From NCBI RefSeq assembly GCF_027667425.1, contig NZ_JAQEGR010000006.1:151753-215752 (forward strand): a stretch of 64,000 bases of DNA, in the 5' to 3' direction. Each line of letters starts with the position of its first letter. The stretch's first letter is position 1. The stretch comes from Fusicatenibacter saccharivorans (GTDB lineage: Bacteria; Bacillota; Clostridia; Lachnospirales; Lachnospiraceae). The notes below the pieces were generated by a model, which made no database searches, had not been told where the DNA came from, and was given only the letters and a program-made list of their open reading frames with translations. Below, in pieces: positions 16,531 to 24,910 of the stretch. Position numbers and translations under genes: made by a program.

Positions 16531-17952
16531 ATGCGAGAGAAAGTAAGAGCCTTTATGGAACAGTATCATATGGTAACGGCAGGCGAACGCGTGCTGCTCG
16601 GCCTTTCCGGCGGCGCGGATTCCGTCTGCCTGTTTCATCTGCTGCGGGAACTGCAGGAGCCGCTTGGCTTTTCGCTGCTGGCTGTCCACGTCAACCATAA
16701 TCTGCGCGGCGCGGAAGCCGGGCGGGATGCGGCATTTGCAGAAAATCTGTGCCGGGAATATGATGTTCCGTTCTATCTCTATTCCTGTCCCGTGGAGAAG
16801 ATCGCAAAAGAAAAGCATCTCTCGACGGAGGAGGCGGGACGCGCGGCGCGGCAGGAAGTTTTTGCAGCGTGCGCAAAGGAGCAGAGGGCAGTGAAAATTG
16901 CGCTCGCCCATCACCAGGATGACGTTGCGGAGACGATGCTGCATCACCTGGCACGGGGAACGTCGCTGGCCGGACTTGCCTCCTTACGCCCCGTGCGGGG
17001 GAATGTGATCCGTCCGCTTCTCTGCGTCGGACGAAAAGAGATCCGGCAGGAACTGGAAAGCCGTAAGTGTTCCTGGTGTGAGGACAGCACGAATGCAGAG
17101 GATGCCTACACGAGGAACGGAATCCGCCACCATGTGCTGCCGTATCTGACCGAAGAGGTCAATCCGCGTGCCGCCGCGCATATGGCACAGACATCGCTGG
17201 ACCTGCTGGAAACGGAGGAATATCTGGAGCAGCAGACGGATCAGCTGATGGAGCGGTATGCATCCGCAGAGAAAAATGCGGTTGTGCTGCGTGATGCGGT
17301 GAGCAGCGAAGCGCCTCTTCTGCAGCGCTACGTGATCCGGCGCGTTCTGGAACAGCTGGCGGGAAAACGGAAGGATCTTACCAGGGAGCATCTGGAATCT
17401 GTGCGGGAACTTTTTGAAAAGCAGGTCGGAAAAAGTGTCTGCCTGCCGTATGGAATCACCGCCGTGCGCGGATACGAGACGCTCCGCCTGGAAAAGCAGG
17501 GAGTGCATTTAAAAGAAGAACGGAAAAGGAAAAGCGGCGAAGAAGTTCCAATTCCGGTTCCGGCCGGGTGGGAAGAGGAAAAAAGTCTCGCATTTGCAGA
17601 AAATCCAGTCACGATTGTGAAAAAAACATCGATTTTTCCCGAAAGAATTGAAGAAAAAAAGTATACGAAATGCTTTGACTGTGATAAAATAAAAGACGGT
17701 CTTGTCCTCCGCACGAGAAGAAGCGGAGATTATCTGAGAGTAACCGCAAAAGGCGGGAAAAAGAAACTAAAAGATTATATGATTGATGCCAAGATACCGA
17801 AAGAGGAGCGGGATTCCATTCTGCTGCTCGCCGACGGACCGGAGATCTGGTGGGTCGTGGGGTATCGCAGAGGAGAGAGCGGCCGTGTCGGGGAAGACAC
17901 GAAAGCAGTTCTGCAGATACAGATTGGCGTTGGTAAGGAGGAAAACAGATGA
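16531..17952 (+). CDS. tilS: tRNA(Ile)-lysidine synthase
   Basis: TilS converts the wobble cytidine of tRNA-Ile(CAU) to lysidine, changing its decoding from AUG to AUA. The PP-loop ATP-binding motif LGLSGGADSV is near residue 24, and LAHHQDDVAET near residue 129 is also characteristic. The C-terminal TilS domain (RRSGDYLRVTAKGGKKKLKDY) is present, giving the full 473-residue form. It overlaps hpt by 4 bases, the classic tilS-hpt-ftsH arrangement. Confidence 0.94.
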   Translation: MREKVRAFMEQYHMVTAGERVLLGLSGGADSVCLFHLLRELQEPLGFSLLAVHVNHNLRGAEAGRDAAFAENLCREYDVPFYLYSCPVEKIAKEKHLSTEEAGRAARQEVFAACAKEQRAVKIALAHHQDDVAETMLHHLARGTSLAGLASLRPVRGNVIRPLLCVGRKEIRQELESRKCSWCEDSTNAEDAYTRNGIRHHVLPYLTEEVNPRAAAHMAQTSLDLLETEEYLEQQTDQLMERYASAEKNAVVLRDAVSSEAPLLQRYVIRRVLEQLAGKRKDLTREHLESVRELFEKQVGKSVCLPYGITAVRGYETLRLEKQGVHLKEERKRKSGEEVPIPVPAGWEEEKSLAFAENPVTIVKKTSIFPERIEEKKYTKCFDCDKIKDGLVLRTRRSGDYLRVTAKGGKKKLKDYMIDAKIPKEERDSILLLADGPEIWWVVGYRRGESGRVGEDTKAVLQIQIGVGKEENR

Positions 17953-18485
17953 AAGAGACAATCAGAGTATTATTAAGCGAAGAAGAAGTAGACAGACGAA
18001 TTAAAGAAGTAGCAGACCAGATCAACCGCGATTACGCAGGAAAGGAAGTGCACCTGATCTGCGTTTTAAAAGGCGGCGTATTCTTTATGTGCGAGCTGGC
18101 AAAACGCATCACAGTGCCGGTAAGCCTTGACTTTATGTCCGTATCAAGTTACGGCGATGACACCAAGTCCAGCGGAGTTGTCCGTATTGTAAAAGACCTG
18201 GATCAGCCGCTGGAAGGAAAAGACGTTCTGATTGTGGAGGATATCATCGATTCCGGAAGAACGCTTTACTATCTGATCGACATCCTGAAAAAGAGAAATC
18301 CGAAATCCGTACACCTGTGTACTCTGCTCGACAAGCCGGAGCGCAGAGTGCGCGATGTCAAAGTAGATTATACCTGCTTTGATATCCCGGACGAGTTCGT
18401 CGTAGGCTACGGTCTGGATTACGCACAGAAATATCGGAATCTTCCATACATCGGAGTAGTGGAGTTTCACGAAGACGAGGAGTAA
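17949..18485 (+). CDS. hpt: Hypoxanthine-guanine phosphoribosyltransferase
   Basis: Hpt salvages hypoxanthine and guanine to IMP and GMP using PRPP. The PRPP motif VLIVEDIIDSGRTL is near residue 96. The 178-residue length and the conserved position between tilS and ftsH support the call. Its ATG overlaps the tilS stop (ATGA), and ftsH begins 9 bases after it. Confidence 0.95.
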   Translation: MKETIRVLLSEEEVDRRIKEVADQINRDYAGKEVHLICVLKGGVFFMCELAKRITVPVSLDFMSVSSYGDDTKSSGVVRIVKDLDQPLEGKDVLIVEDIIDSGRTLYYLIDILKKRNPKSVHLCTLLDKPERRVRDVKVDYTCFDIPDEFVVGYGLDYAQKYRNLPYIGVVEFHEDEE

Positions 18486-18494
18486 AAAGAAAAT

Positions 18495-20357
18495 ATGAAC
18501 AGACAGCGCAGTGGATTTGGACTCTACGCGGCGTTTATGGTGATTATCGTGCTTGCCATGTTCTATATCACCGGAAAAATCAGCGCAGGCAGCAGCCCAA
18601 GTCAGCAGAAATTTGAAACCGCCGTAAAAGACGGCAAAGTGACATCCGCGCAGATTGTCCAGAACAAAGAAGTGCCGACCGGCTCCGTTGTGGTACGGGA
18701 GCAGGGCGGTGACAGTTATACGGTCAATGTGACCGACGTAAACGCAGCTATCAGCCTTCTGGAGGATGCTGATGTAACGTACACCGTACAGAATGTCCAG
18801 AGAGACAGCATTTTCATGACGTCTGTCCTGCCGGCCCTGCTGCTCGGTATGATCCTTCTTTTCGGCATGTCGATGATGAACCGCTCCATGGGCGGCGGTG
18901 GAGGCGGCGGAAACAAAATGATGAATTTTGGAAAAAGCAACGCCCATATGTCCACCGACAAAGACAAAAAAGTCCTGTTCCGCGATGTTGCGGGCTTAAA
19001 AGAGGAAAAAGAAGACCTTGTTGAGGTGGTCGATTTCCTGAAAGCACCGGAGAAATATACACAGGTCGGTGCGAGAATCCCGAAAGGAGTTCTTCTTGTG
19101 GGCCCTCCTGGAACCGGTAAAACCCTTCTGGCGAAAGCTGTTGCAGGAGAGGCAGGCGTGCCGTTCTTCAGCATTTCCGGATCCGATTTCGTGGAAATGT
19201 TCGTCGGCGTCGGCGCTTCCCGTGTCCGCGACCTGTTTGAGGAAGGAAAAAAACATGCGCCGTGCATCATCTTCATCGATGAGATCGACGCCGTGGCAAG
19301 ACGAAGAGGCACCGGCATGGGCGGCGGCCACGATGAGAGAGAGCAGACATTAAACCAGCTTCTCGTTGAGATGGATGGTTTCGGCGTCAATGAGGGCATC
19401 ATCGTGATGGCAGCGACGAACCGTGTCGATATCCTGGATCCGGCGATTCTCCGTCCGGGCCGTTTTGACCGCCGCGTGGTTGTAGGACCGCCGGATGTCA
19501 TGGGCCGTGAGGAAATCCTGAAAGTCCATGCAAAGAACAAACCGCTGGCCGAGGATGTGGATCTGAAACAGATCGCGCAGACGACCGCAGGCTTCACCGG
19601 CGCAGAGCTGGAGAACCTGCTGAACGAGGCAGCAATCATGGCGGCAAAGGACCGCAGAAGATTTGTGCGCCAGGCCGATATCAAGTCTGCTTTCATCAAA
19701 GTGGGCATCGGTGCGGAGAAGCGCAGTAAAGTCATTTCGGATAAAGAAAAACGGATCACCGCATACCATGAGACAGGCCATGCGATCCTGTTCCATATGC
19801 TGCCGGATATGGAGGCGGTCTATACGATCTCCATTATCCCGACAGGTCCTGGCGCAGCGGGCTACACGATGCCGCAGCCGGAGAATGACGATATGTTCCA
19901 GACGAGAGGCAAAATGATGCAGTACATCACCGTATGCCTCGGCGGCCGTGTGGCAGAGGAGCTGATCTTCGACGATATCACAACGGGTGCGTCCCAGGAT
20001 ATCAAACAGGCGACGGCAACCGCCCGTTCCATGATTACGAAGTACGGTATGTCTGAGAACCTCGGTCTTGTTGCATACGATTCCGACTCGGACGAGGTAT
20101 TTATCGGTCGTGACTGGGGCCATACGAAGAGCTACAGCGAGAATGTAGCCGCAGCCATCGACGAGGAAGTCCGCCAGATGATCGAGAAATGCCACGATCA
20201 GGCGAAACAGATTATTCTGGAGCATTCCTATGTGCTGCATGAGTGTGCAAAGCAGCTGATGGAAAAAGAGAAGCTGAGCCGTGCTGAATTCGAAGCCATT
20301 TTTGAGCAGGAAGCACAGATGACAGGAACAGCACCGGAAGTTTCTGGAGAAATCTGA
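18495..20357 (+). CDS. ftsH: ATP-dependent zinc metalloprotease FtsH
   Basis: A membrane-anchored AAA+ protease that degrades damaged and regulatory membrane proteins. Two membrane segments (about residues 7-26 and 110-128) flank an extracytoplasmic domain, followed by a glycine-rich linker. The AAA module has Walker A GPPGTGKT near residue 204, Walker B IIFIDEID and the second region of homology. The zinc site HETGH lies near residue 425. The 620-residue length is normal. It is the last gene of the block and is followed by a terminator. Confidence 0.97.
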   Translation: MNRQRSGFGLYAAFMVIIVLAMFYITGKISAGSSPSQQKFETAVKDGKVTSAQIVQNKEVPTGSVVVREQGGDSYTVNVTDVNAAISLLEDADVTYTVQNVQRDSIFMTSVLPALLLGMILLFGMSMMNRSMGGGGGGGNKMMNFGKSNAHMSTDKDKKVLFRDVAGLKEEKEDLVEVVDFLKAPEKYTQVGARIPKGVLLVGPPGTGKTLLAKAVAGEAGVPFFSISGSDFVEMFVGVGASRVRDLFEEGKKHAPCIIFIDEIDAVARRRGTGMGGGHDEREQTLNQLLVEMDGFGVNEGIIVMAATNRVDILDPAILRPGRFDRRVVVGPPDVMGREEILKVHAKNKPLAEDVDLKQIAQTTAGFTGAELENLLNEAAIMAAKDRRRFVRQADIKSAFIKVGIGAEKRSKVISDKEKRITAYHETGHAILFHMLPDMEAVYTISIIPTGPGAAGYTMPQPENDDMFQTRGKMMQYITVCLGGRVAEELIFDDITTGASQDIKQATATARSMITKYGMSENLGLVAYDSDSDEVFIGRDWGHTKSYSENVAAAIDEEVRQMIEKCHDQAKQIILEHSYVLHECAKQLMEKEKLSRAEFEAIFEQEAQMTGTAPEVSGEI

Positions 20358-20377
20358 TATCTTTTTATTTGCAATAG

Positions 20378-20419
20378 AAAACCTGCAGAAAACAAAAAAA
20401 ATTTTTTGCAGGTTTTTTT
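20378..20419 (+). terminator. Intrinsic terminator after ftsH
   Basis: Arms AAAACCTGCA (20378-20387) and TGCAGGTTTT (20407-20416) pair perfectly and lead into a T-run. Confidence 0.85.
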
Positions 20420-20560
20420 CTGCGATTTTACGGGCGTTTGTGCAAATTAAAACAGAAAATCCGAAACGCCGGAAAAATTCATCGTTATTTTGAATAAGAA
20501 TCAAATGAAAAAAAATCGCGATTTGTGCAGACTTTTCGAGGGACGTATGGTACTATAATA

Positions 20561-20656
20561 ACTGTAAAAACCCCCCAATACATTATATAGTTTTTGCTAC
20601 ACCCCATAAGAGAAATACCTTCTCCAAAAGAGCCAGCGTACCCCGCTGGCTCTTTT
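20561..20656 (+). ncRNA. Possible small RNA between ftsH and the GH13 gene
   Basis: A TATAAT box (20554-20559) and a strong intrinsic terminator (20626-20656) bracket about 95 bases with no credible reading frame. The predicted transcript begins near an AAAAACCCCCC run. The -35 region is poor (ACTTTT at the expected place), so the promoter is doubtful. It does not resemble 6S, tmRNA, SRP RNA or RNase P RNA. The rest of the 418-base gap holds the ftsH terminator and the next promoter. Confidence 0.25.
20626..20656 (+). terminator. Strong intrinsic terminator
   Basis: Arms 20626-20638 and 20644-20656 form a perfect 13-base-pair stem (AAAAGAGCCAGCG and complement) with a 5-base loop, ending in TTTT. 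No coding gene lies immediately upstream, which is why a small RNA is suspected. Confidence 0.85.
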
Positions 20657-20706
20657 ACTATATAAAAATCCAATAAACACAATCGTTACATGTGTTCAGA
20701 AAAAGG

Positions 20707-20735
20707 TTGTATTACATGGCGGTGTGGGGTAAAAT
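20707..20735 (+). promoter_or_regulatory. Sigma-A promoter for the GH13 gene
   Basis: TTGTAT (20707-20712) and TAAAAT (20730-20735) are 17 bases apart, 41 bases upstream of the ATG at 20776. Confidence 0.65.
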
Positions 20736-20775
20736 ATAAGGAATGAATGATTGAGAAAGACAGAGGCGTTAGTTC

Positions 20776-22866
20776 ATGGATAAAACAAGAATGCAGCAGT
20801 ATATGTCACAGATGCGGGCGATGTTCAACAAGCATGCGCTCTACAGCGATGAATCCCCGCAGTATCAGATTCCGTTTGAGCCGAACCCGGGCGACACGGT
20901 GAAGATCCGGTTCCGTACCCTGAAAAATAATGTAGATGCGGTTTATTTCATCAGCGGTTCCATCCGTGCACAGATGCAGGTCGGTTTGGTCCGGAACGGT
21001 TTTGATTATTACGAGATCGAGATTCCGGTCGGAAATGAGCCGATCCGCTATTTCTTTGAGATTCAGGCAGGCCGTGTTGTCTGTTATTACAACAAGCTCG
21101 GCGTGACAAGAGAGCTTCAGGAGATGTATTCGTTTGGTATTATTCCAGGTTTCCATACGCCGGACTGGGCGAAGGGCGCTGTCATGTATCAGATTTTTGT
21201 GGACCGCTTCTGCAACGGAGATCCGTCCAACGATGTGCTGACGGGAGAGTACAGCTACATCGGTGAGCAGGTCAACAAGGTGGATGACTGGAACCGCTTC
21301 CCGGAGCAGATGGATGTCCGCAATTTCTACGGCGGCGATCTGCAGGGCGTCATTGACAAGATGGATTATCTGCAGGATCTCGGTGTGCAGGTCATTTATC
21401 TGAATCCGGTGTTTGTTTCGCCGTCGAACCATAAGTATGATATTCAGGATTATGACTATATTGATCCGCATTTCGGAAAGATTGTCTCCGACGAAGGCGA
21501 TCTGCTCTGGCCGGGCGACAAGGACAATACGCGGGCAACGCGGTATATTGACCGTGTGACGAACAAGGCGAACCTGGAGGCGAGCAATGAACTGTTTATC
21601 CACCTGGTGGAGGAGGCGCACAAGCGCGGCATGAAGGTGATTCTGGACGGCGTTTTCAACCACTGTGGTTCGTTTAACAAGTGGCTGGACCGCGAGCGGA
21701 TTTATGAGGCCGGAAAGGGCTATGAGCCGGGCGCGTATGTGGCGCAGGACAGTCCGTATCACACGTTTTTTAAGTTTTATAATGAGCATAACTGGCCGTA
21801 CAATGAGTTTTATGACGGCTGGTGGGGCCATGATACGCTGCCGAAGCTGAACTACGAGGGTTCGGAGAAGCTGATGGAGGATATTATGCGCATCGGCGCG
21901 AAGTGGGTTTCTCCGCCGTTTAATGCGGACGGCTGGCGGCTGGATGTGGCCGCTGACTTAGGACACAGCCCGGAGTTTAACCACAAGTTCTGGAAGGAGT
22001 TCCGGCGCGTTGTGAAGGAGGCGAATCCGGAGGCAATTATTCTGGCTGAGCACTACGGCGATGCGATGAGCTGGCTGCAGGGCGACGAGTGGGATACGGT
22101 GATGAACTATGATGCGTTTATGGAGCCGGTTTCCTGGTTCCTCACGGGTATGGAGAAGCACAGTGATGAGTTTAACCAGGGACTTCTCGGAAACAGTGAG
22201 AGTTTTATCGGGGCGATGACGTATCATATGCCGGCGTTTTATGCGCCTTCGCTGTATACGGCGATGAATGAGCTGGATAATCATGATCATTCGCGGTTCC
22301 TCACGAGAACGAATCATCGTGTGGGGCGTGTGGCGAATGTTGGGCCGTATGCGGCTGCGGAGAATACGAATAAGGCGGTGCTGCGCGAGGCGGTTGTGAT
22401 TCAGATGACGTGGCCGGGGGCGCCGACGCTGTATTATGGGGATGAGGCCGGCCAGGTTGGGTTTACGGATCCGGATAACCGGAGGACGTATCCCTGGGGA
22501 CAGGAGGATCAGGAGCTGATCCGATTCTATAAAGAAATGATTGCGGTGCATCGGAGATTTCCGGTGCTGGCGATGGGATCGCTGAAATTTTTGTGCCATG
22601 ATTATAATGTGCTTTCTTATGGACGGTTTAATCAGGAGGAGCAGGTGATTGTGATAATTAATAACCGGAATGAGAGGGTGCATGTGGAGATTCCGGTGTG
22701 GCTTACCGGGATTAACCGGAGTTCGGTGGCGAAGCTGACGCAGGTGTTTGCGACGGATGCGGTGGGATTTTCTTCGGAGGAGAAAGAAATCGAGGCACCG
22801 GCGGGCATACTGGAGATGGATTTGCTGCCGTTATCGGGAGTGGTACTGCATAGATGCGAGGAGTGA
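20776..22866 (+). CDS. GH13 alpha-glycosidase (neopullulanase/cyclomaltodextrinase type)
   Basis: A 696-residue cytoplasmic GH13 enzyme that would hydrolyse maltodextrins or related alpha-glucans. An N-terminal beta domain (about residues 1-125) precedes the catalytic barrel, as in the GH13_20 subfamily. The catalytic triad is visible: nucleophile Asp in DGWRLDVAAD (near residue 391), acid/base Glu in ILAEHYGD (near residue 422) and the stabilising Asp in ELDNHDHSR (near residue 502). A C-terminal beta domain follows. There is no signal peptide. Neopullulanase, cyclomaltodextrinase and maltogenic amylase cannot be told apart here. An unusual inverted-repeat element begins 14 bases after the stop. 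Confidence 0.87.
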   Translation: MDKTRMQQYMSQMRAMFNKHALYSDESPQYQIPFEPNPGDTVKIRFRTLKNNVDAVYFISGSIRAQMQVGLVRNGFDYYEIEIPVGNEPIRYFFEIQAGRVVCYYNKLGVTRELQEMYSFGIIPGFHTPDWAKGAVMYQIFVDRFCNGDPSNDVLTGEYSYIGEQVNKVDDWNRFPEQMDVRNFYGGDLQGVIDKMDYLQDLGVQVIYLNPVFVSPSNHKYDIQDYDYIDPHFGKIVSDEGDLLWPGDKDNTRATRYIDRVTNKANLEASNELFIHLVEEAHKRGMKVILDGVFNHCGSFNKWLDRERIYEAGKGYEPGAYVAQDSPYHTFFKFYNEHNWPYNEFYDGWWGHDTLPKLNYEGSEKLMEDIMRIGAKWVSPPFNADGWRLDVAADLGHSPEFNHKFWKEFRRVVKEANPEAIILAEHYGDAMSWLQGDEWDTVMNYDAFMEPVSWFLTGMEKHSDEFNQGLLGNSESFIGAMTYHMPAFYAPSLYTAMNELDNHDHSRFLTRTNHRVGRVANVGPYAAAENTNKAVLREAVVIQMTWPGAPTLYYGDEAGQVGFTDPDNRRTYPWGQEDQELIRFYKEMIAVHRRFPVLAMGSLKFLCHDYNVLSYGRFNQEEQVIVIINNRNERVHVEIPVWLTGINRSSVAKLTQVFATDAVGFSSEEKEIEAPAGILEMDLLPLSGVVLHRCEE

Positions 22867-22880
22867 CGGATTTGGGGGAC

Positions 22881-23156
22881 GCCTCGCCGCCGCACACCCG
22901 GTGGTCTTGCGTGATGCGCAGGGCAGCGGTGGAAAAGCGGGGGAAAAACGTAGAAAAAACGGAGGTCTTTCGACAGACACCGGCATTATTCGCCGGGAAA
23001 TCTGATGATTTCCCAGCTCAGAATGCCTTGAAATCTGGTGTTGAGCACCAGATTTCAGTCTTTCGAAAGGCTTCCGTTTTTTCTGGTTTTTCCAACCCGC
23101 TTTTCCAATGCTGCCCTGCGCATCACGCAAGACCACCGGGCGCGCGGCGGCGAGGC
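22881..23156. repeat. 276-bp element with 92-base inverted arms
   Basis: The left arm (22881-22972) and right arm (23064-23156) are near-perfect reverse complements over about 92 bases, with only scattered mismatches. The 91-base centre holds smaller hairpins, including AAATCTGGTG with its complement at 23030-23053. Short frames on both strands across it reflect the symmetry and are not genes. It resembles a MITE-like or structured extragenic repeat. I see no target-site duplication and no second copy in the window. Confidence 0.8.
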
Positions 23157-23227
23157 TGGTAGTGGGAACGGGAGATGGGGCTGGATCCGCTAGGGCGGAT
23201 CGGCGTAAGATTTTTGGGGGAGAATGG

Positions 23228-23262
23228 AAAAAGAGCTCCGATTCGTATGAATCAGAGCTCTT
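23228..23262 (-). terminator. Terminator of the tRNA operon
   Basis: On the minus strand a 14-base-pair stem (arms 23249-23262 and 23231-23244) is followed by a T-run, 6 bases after tRNA-Leu. Confidence 0.88.
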
Positions 23263-23267
23263 AATCG

Positions 23268-23353
23268 TGCCGCAAACCGGGATCGAACCGGTACGGGTAT
23301 CACTACCCACGGGATTTTAAGTCCCGGGCGTCTGCCAGTTCCGCCACTGCGGC
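23268..23353 (-). tRNA. tRNA-Leu (UAA)
   Basis: On the minus strand the 86-base sequence folds as a class II tRNA. The acceptor stem GCCGCAG pairs with TTGCGGC, the D arm includes GGCGGAACTGGCAGACGC, the anticodon loop has TAA, a long variable arm is present, and the T arm contains GGTTCGATCC. The 3' CCA is not encoded. Confidence 0.95.
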
Positions 23354-23356
23354 ATA

Positions 23357-23438
23357 TGGACGGAGATGGATTCGAACCATCGAAGCAATTTGCAGCAGAT
23401 TTACAGTCTGTCCCCTTTGGCCACTCGGGAATCCGTCC
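23357..23438 (-). tRNA. tRNA-Tyr (GUA)
   Basis: An 82-base class II tRNA on the minus strand. The acceptor stem GGACGGA pairs with TCCGTCC, the anticodon is GTA in the context ACTGTAAAT, a long variable arm follows, and the T loop GGTTCGAATCC is present. The final A is the discriminator and CCA is not encoded. It lies 3 bases upstream of tRNA-Leu in the same transcript. Confidence 0.95.
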
Positions 23439-23480
23439 ATGTATTTTGTTTTGTGTCAGAATGACTTCCGACATTGATTG

Positions 23481-23509
23481 ATTATACTGGATGTGGAGCA
23501 AAAATGCAA
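23481..23509 (-). promoter_or_regulatory. Sigma-A promoter of the tRNA-Tyr/tRNA-Leu operon
   Basis: On the minus strand TTGCAT (23504-23509) and a consensus TATAAT (23481-23486) with a 17-base spacer, 43 bases upstream of tRNA-Tyr. Confidence 0.85.
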
Positions 23510-23537
23510 GTGTTTTTTTGAAAAAATAAGAAAAAAG

Positions 23538-23566
23538 TTGAAAGGGGGGAGCCGGTCAGGTATAAT
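23538..23566 (+). promoter_or_regulatory. Sigma-A promoter of the xanthine dehydrogenase operon
   Basis: TTGAAA (23538-23543) and TATAAT (23561-23566) are 17 bases apart. The spacer carries G6. The first xdh start is 65 bases downstream. Confidence 0.8.
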
Positions 23567-23630
23567 ATGATATATATGGGCTTCTATATTGAGAAATAAA
23601 CAACCTGAAAATGGAGGGCATAGGGTAACT

Positions 23631-24440
23631 ATGATTAAAATTAAGGATTATATCCGTGCGGGGTCGCTGGAAGAGGCGTATGAGCTGAATCAGAAGAGAA
23701 GCGCCTGTATTTTAGGCGGAATGCTCTGGACGAAGATGGGAGAGCGACAGGTGCAGACGGCAATTGATCTTTCCGGACTCGGACTGGATCAGATTGAAGA
23801 GTCGGAAGAGGAGTTTTCCATCGGATGCATGGTGACGCTGCGGCAGATGGAGGAGCATGAGGGGCTGAATGCTTATACCGACGGTGCGGCACGGGAGAGT
23901 GTGCGGAGTATTGTCGGGGTGCAGTTCCGGAATCTGGCTACGGTGGGAGGCAGTATTTTCGGCAGATTTGGATTTTCGGATGTGCTGACGCTGTTTCTGG
24001 CGCTGGATACGGAGGTGGAGCTGGTTTATGCGGGACGGATGCCGCTGGCGGAGTTTGCCTGTTCAAAGAGAGACAGGGATGTGCTGGTAAGGCTGATTGT
24101 GAAGAAGCATGAGGGTGTTACGGTTTATCAGAGTCATCGAAATTCCAGAACGGATTTCCCGGTGCTGACGTGTGCGGTGCGGGTGGAAGACGGAAAAGGA
24201 TGTGCGGTGCTTGGGGCAAGACCGGCGAAGGCGGCACGTGTAGAGCTTCCGGCGGAGCTGGCGGAAAAGCTGGCGGCTGGAAAGGCATCTGCGGAGGAGC
24301 TGAAGGCGGCGGCTTCGGAGATTTCTGATCAGTTTACATATGGCAGTAATATGCGCGGAAGTGCAGAGTATCGTCATCATCTGGGACGGGTGCTGCTGCG
24401 CAGATGCATGGAAGAAATTCAGAAGAAGGAGGAGCAGTGA
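23631..24440 (+). CDS. xdhB: Xanthine dehydrogenase FAD-binding subunit
   Basis: The FAD subunit (about 269 residues) of a three-subunit molybdenum hydroxylase that oxidises hypoxanthine and xanthine. The FAD-binding segment is SIVGVQFRNLATVGGSIFGR near residue 100, matching the family TxGGN-type motif, with a C-terminal CO-dehydrogenase-flavoprotein domain. The start at 23631 is chosen for its GGAGGG region; an upstream in-frame TTG at 23589 is unsupported. Its stop overlaps the ATG of the next subunit, so the subunits are translationally coupled. Confidence 0.85.
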   Translation: MIKIKDYIRAGSLEEAYELNQKRSACILGGMLWTKMGERQVQTAIDLSGLGLDQIEESEEEFSIGCMVTLRQMEEHEGLNAYTDGAARESVRSIVGVQFRNLATVGGSIFGRFGFSDVLTLFLALDTEVELVYAGRMPLAEFACSKRDRDVLVRLIVKKHEGVTVYQSHRNSRTDFPVLTCAVRVEDGKGCAVLGARPAKAARVELPAELAEKLAAGKASAEELKAAASEISDQFTYGSNMRGSAEYRHHLGRVLLRRCMEEIQKKEEQ

Positions 24441-24910
24441 TGAAGATTTCGATGATCTTAAATGGAAAGAAGACGGAAGCGGAGATCGATGCAGACATGC
24501 TCCTGATCGATTTTGTGAGAAGCCAGGGATGCTACAGTGTGAAGCGCGGCTGTGAGACGTCGAACTGCGGGCTGTGTACGGTTTTTCTGGAGGGAAAACC
24601 GGTGCTGTCGTGTTCGGTGCTTGCGGCGCGGGCGAATGGATGTAAGGTGGATACGCTGGAAGGCCTGCAGGAGGAAGCAGAAGAATTTGGTTCCTTTATT
24701 GCCGGACAGGGCGCCGAGCAGTGCGGGTTCTGCAATCCGGGGATGATTATGAATGCGATTGCGCTGTTCCGGGAAAATCCGGATCCGAGTGAGGAAGAAA
24801 TTAAAGAATATCTGGCGGGAAATCTCTGCCGCTGTTCCGGATATGAAGGACAGCTTCGGGGAATTTTGAATTTCCTTGCCTGGAAAAAGCAGCAGGGAGG
24901 TGCGTCATGA
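24440..24910 (+). CDS. xdhC: Xanthine dehydrogenase [2Fe-2S] subunit
   Basis: The iron-sulfur subunit, about 156 residues. The plant-ferredoxin-type cluster ligands are in C-x4-C-x2-C (GCETSNCGLC near residue 38) with a further cysteine near residue 59. The second cluster is held by CGFC and CRC in the C-terminal half (AEQCGFCNPGMI and NLCRCSGYEG). GGAGGAG precedes the ATG at 24440. The stop overlaps the large-subunit start by 4 bases. The gene letter follows the E. coli xdhABC convention; other naming is possible. Confidence 0.88.
   Translation: MKISMILNGKKTEAEIDADMLLIDFVRSQGCYSVKRGCETSNCGLCTVFLEGKPVLSCSVLAARANGCKVDTLEGLQEEAEEFGSFIAGQGAEQCGFCNPGMIMNAIALFRENPDPSEEEIKEYLAGNLCRCSGYEGQLRGILNFLAWKKQQGGAS

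Noticed and set aside
15826..16947. 373-codon frame on the minus strand
   Set aside because: It lies opposite spoIIE and tilS, both of which carry clear catalytic motifs.
19350..20504. 384-codon frame on the minus strand
   Set aside because: It lies opposite ftsH and arises from the codon bias of that gene.
22831..23320. Short frames on both strands through the inverted repeat
   Set aside because: Their peptides mirror each other because the DNA is self-complementary; there are no start signals or domains.
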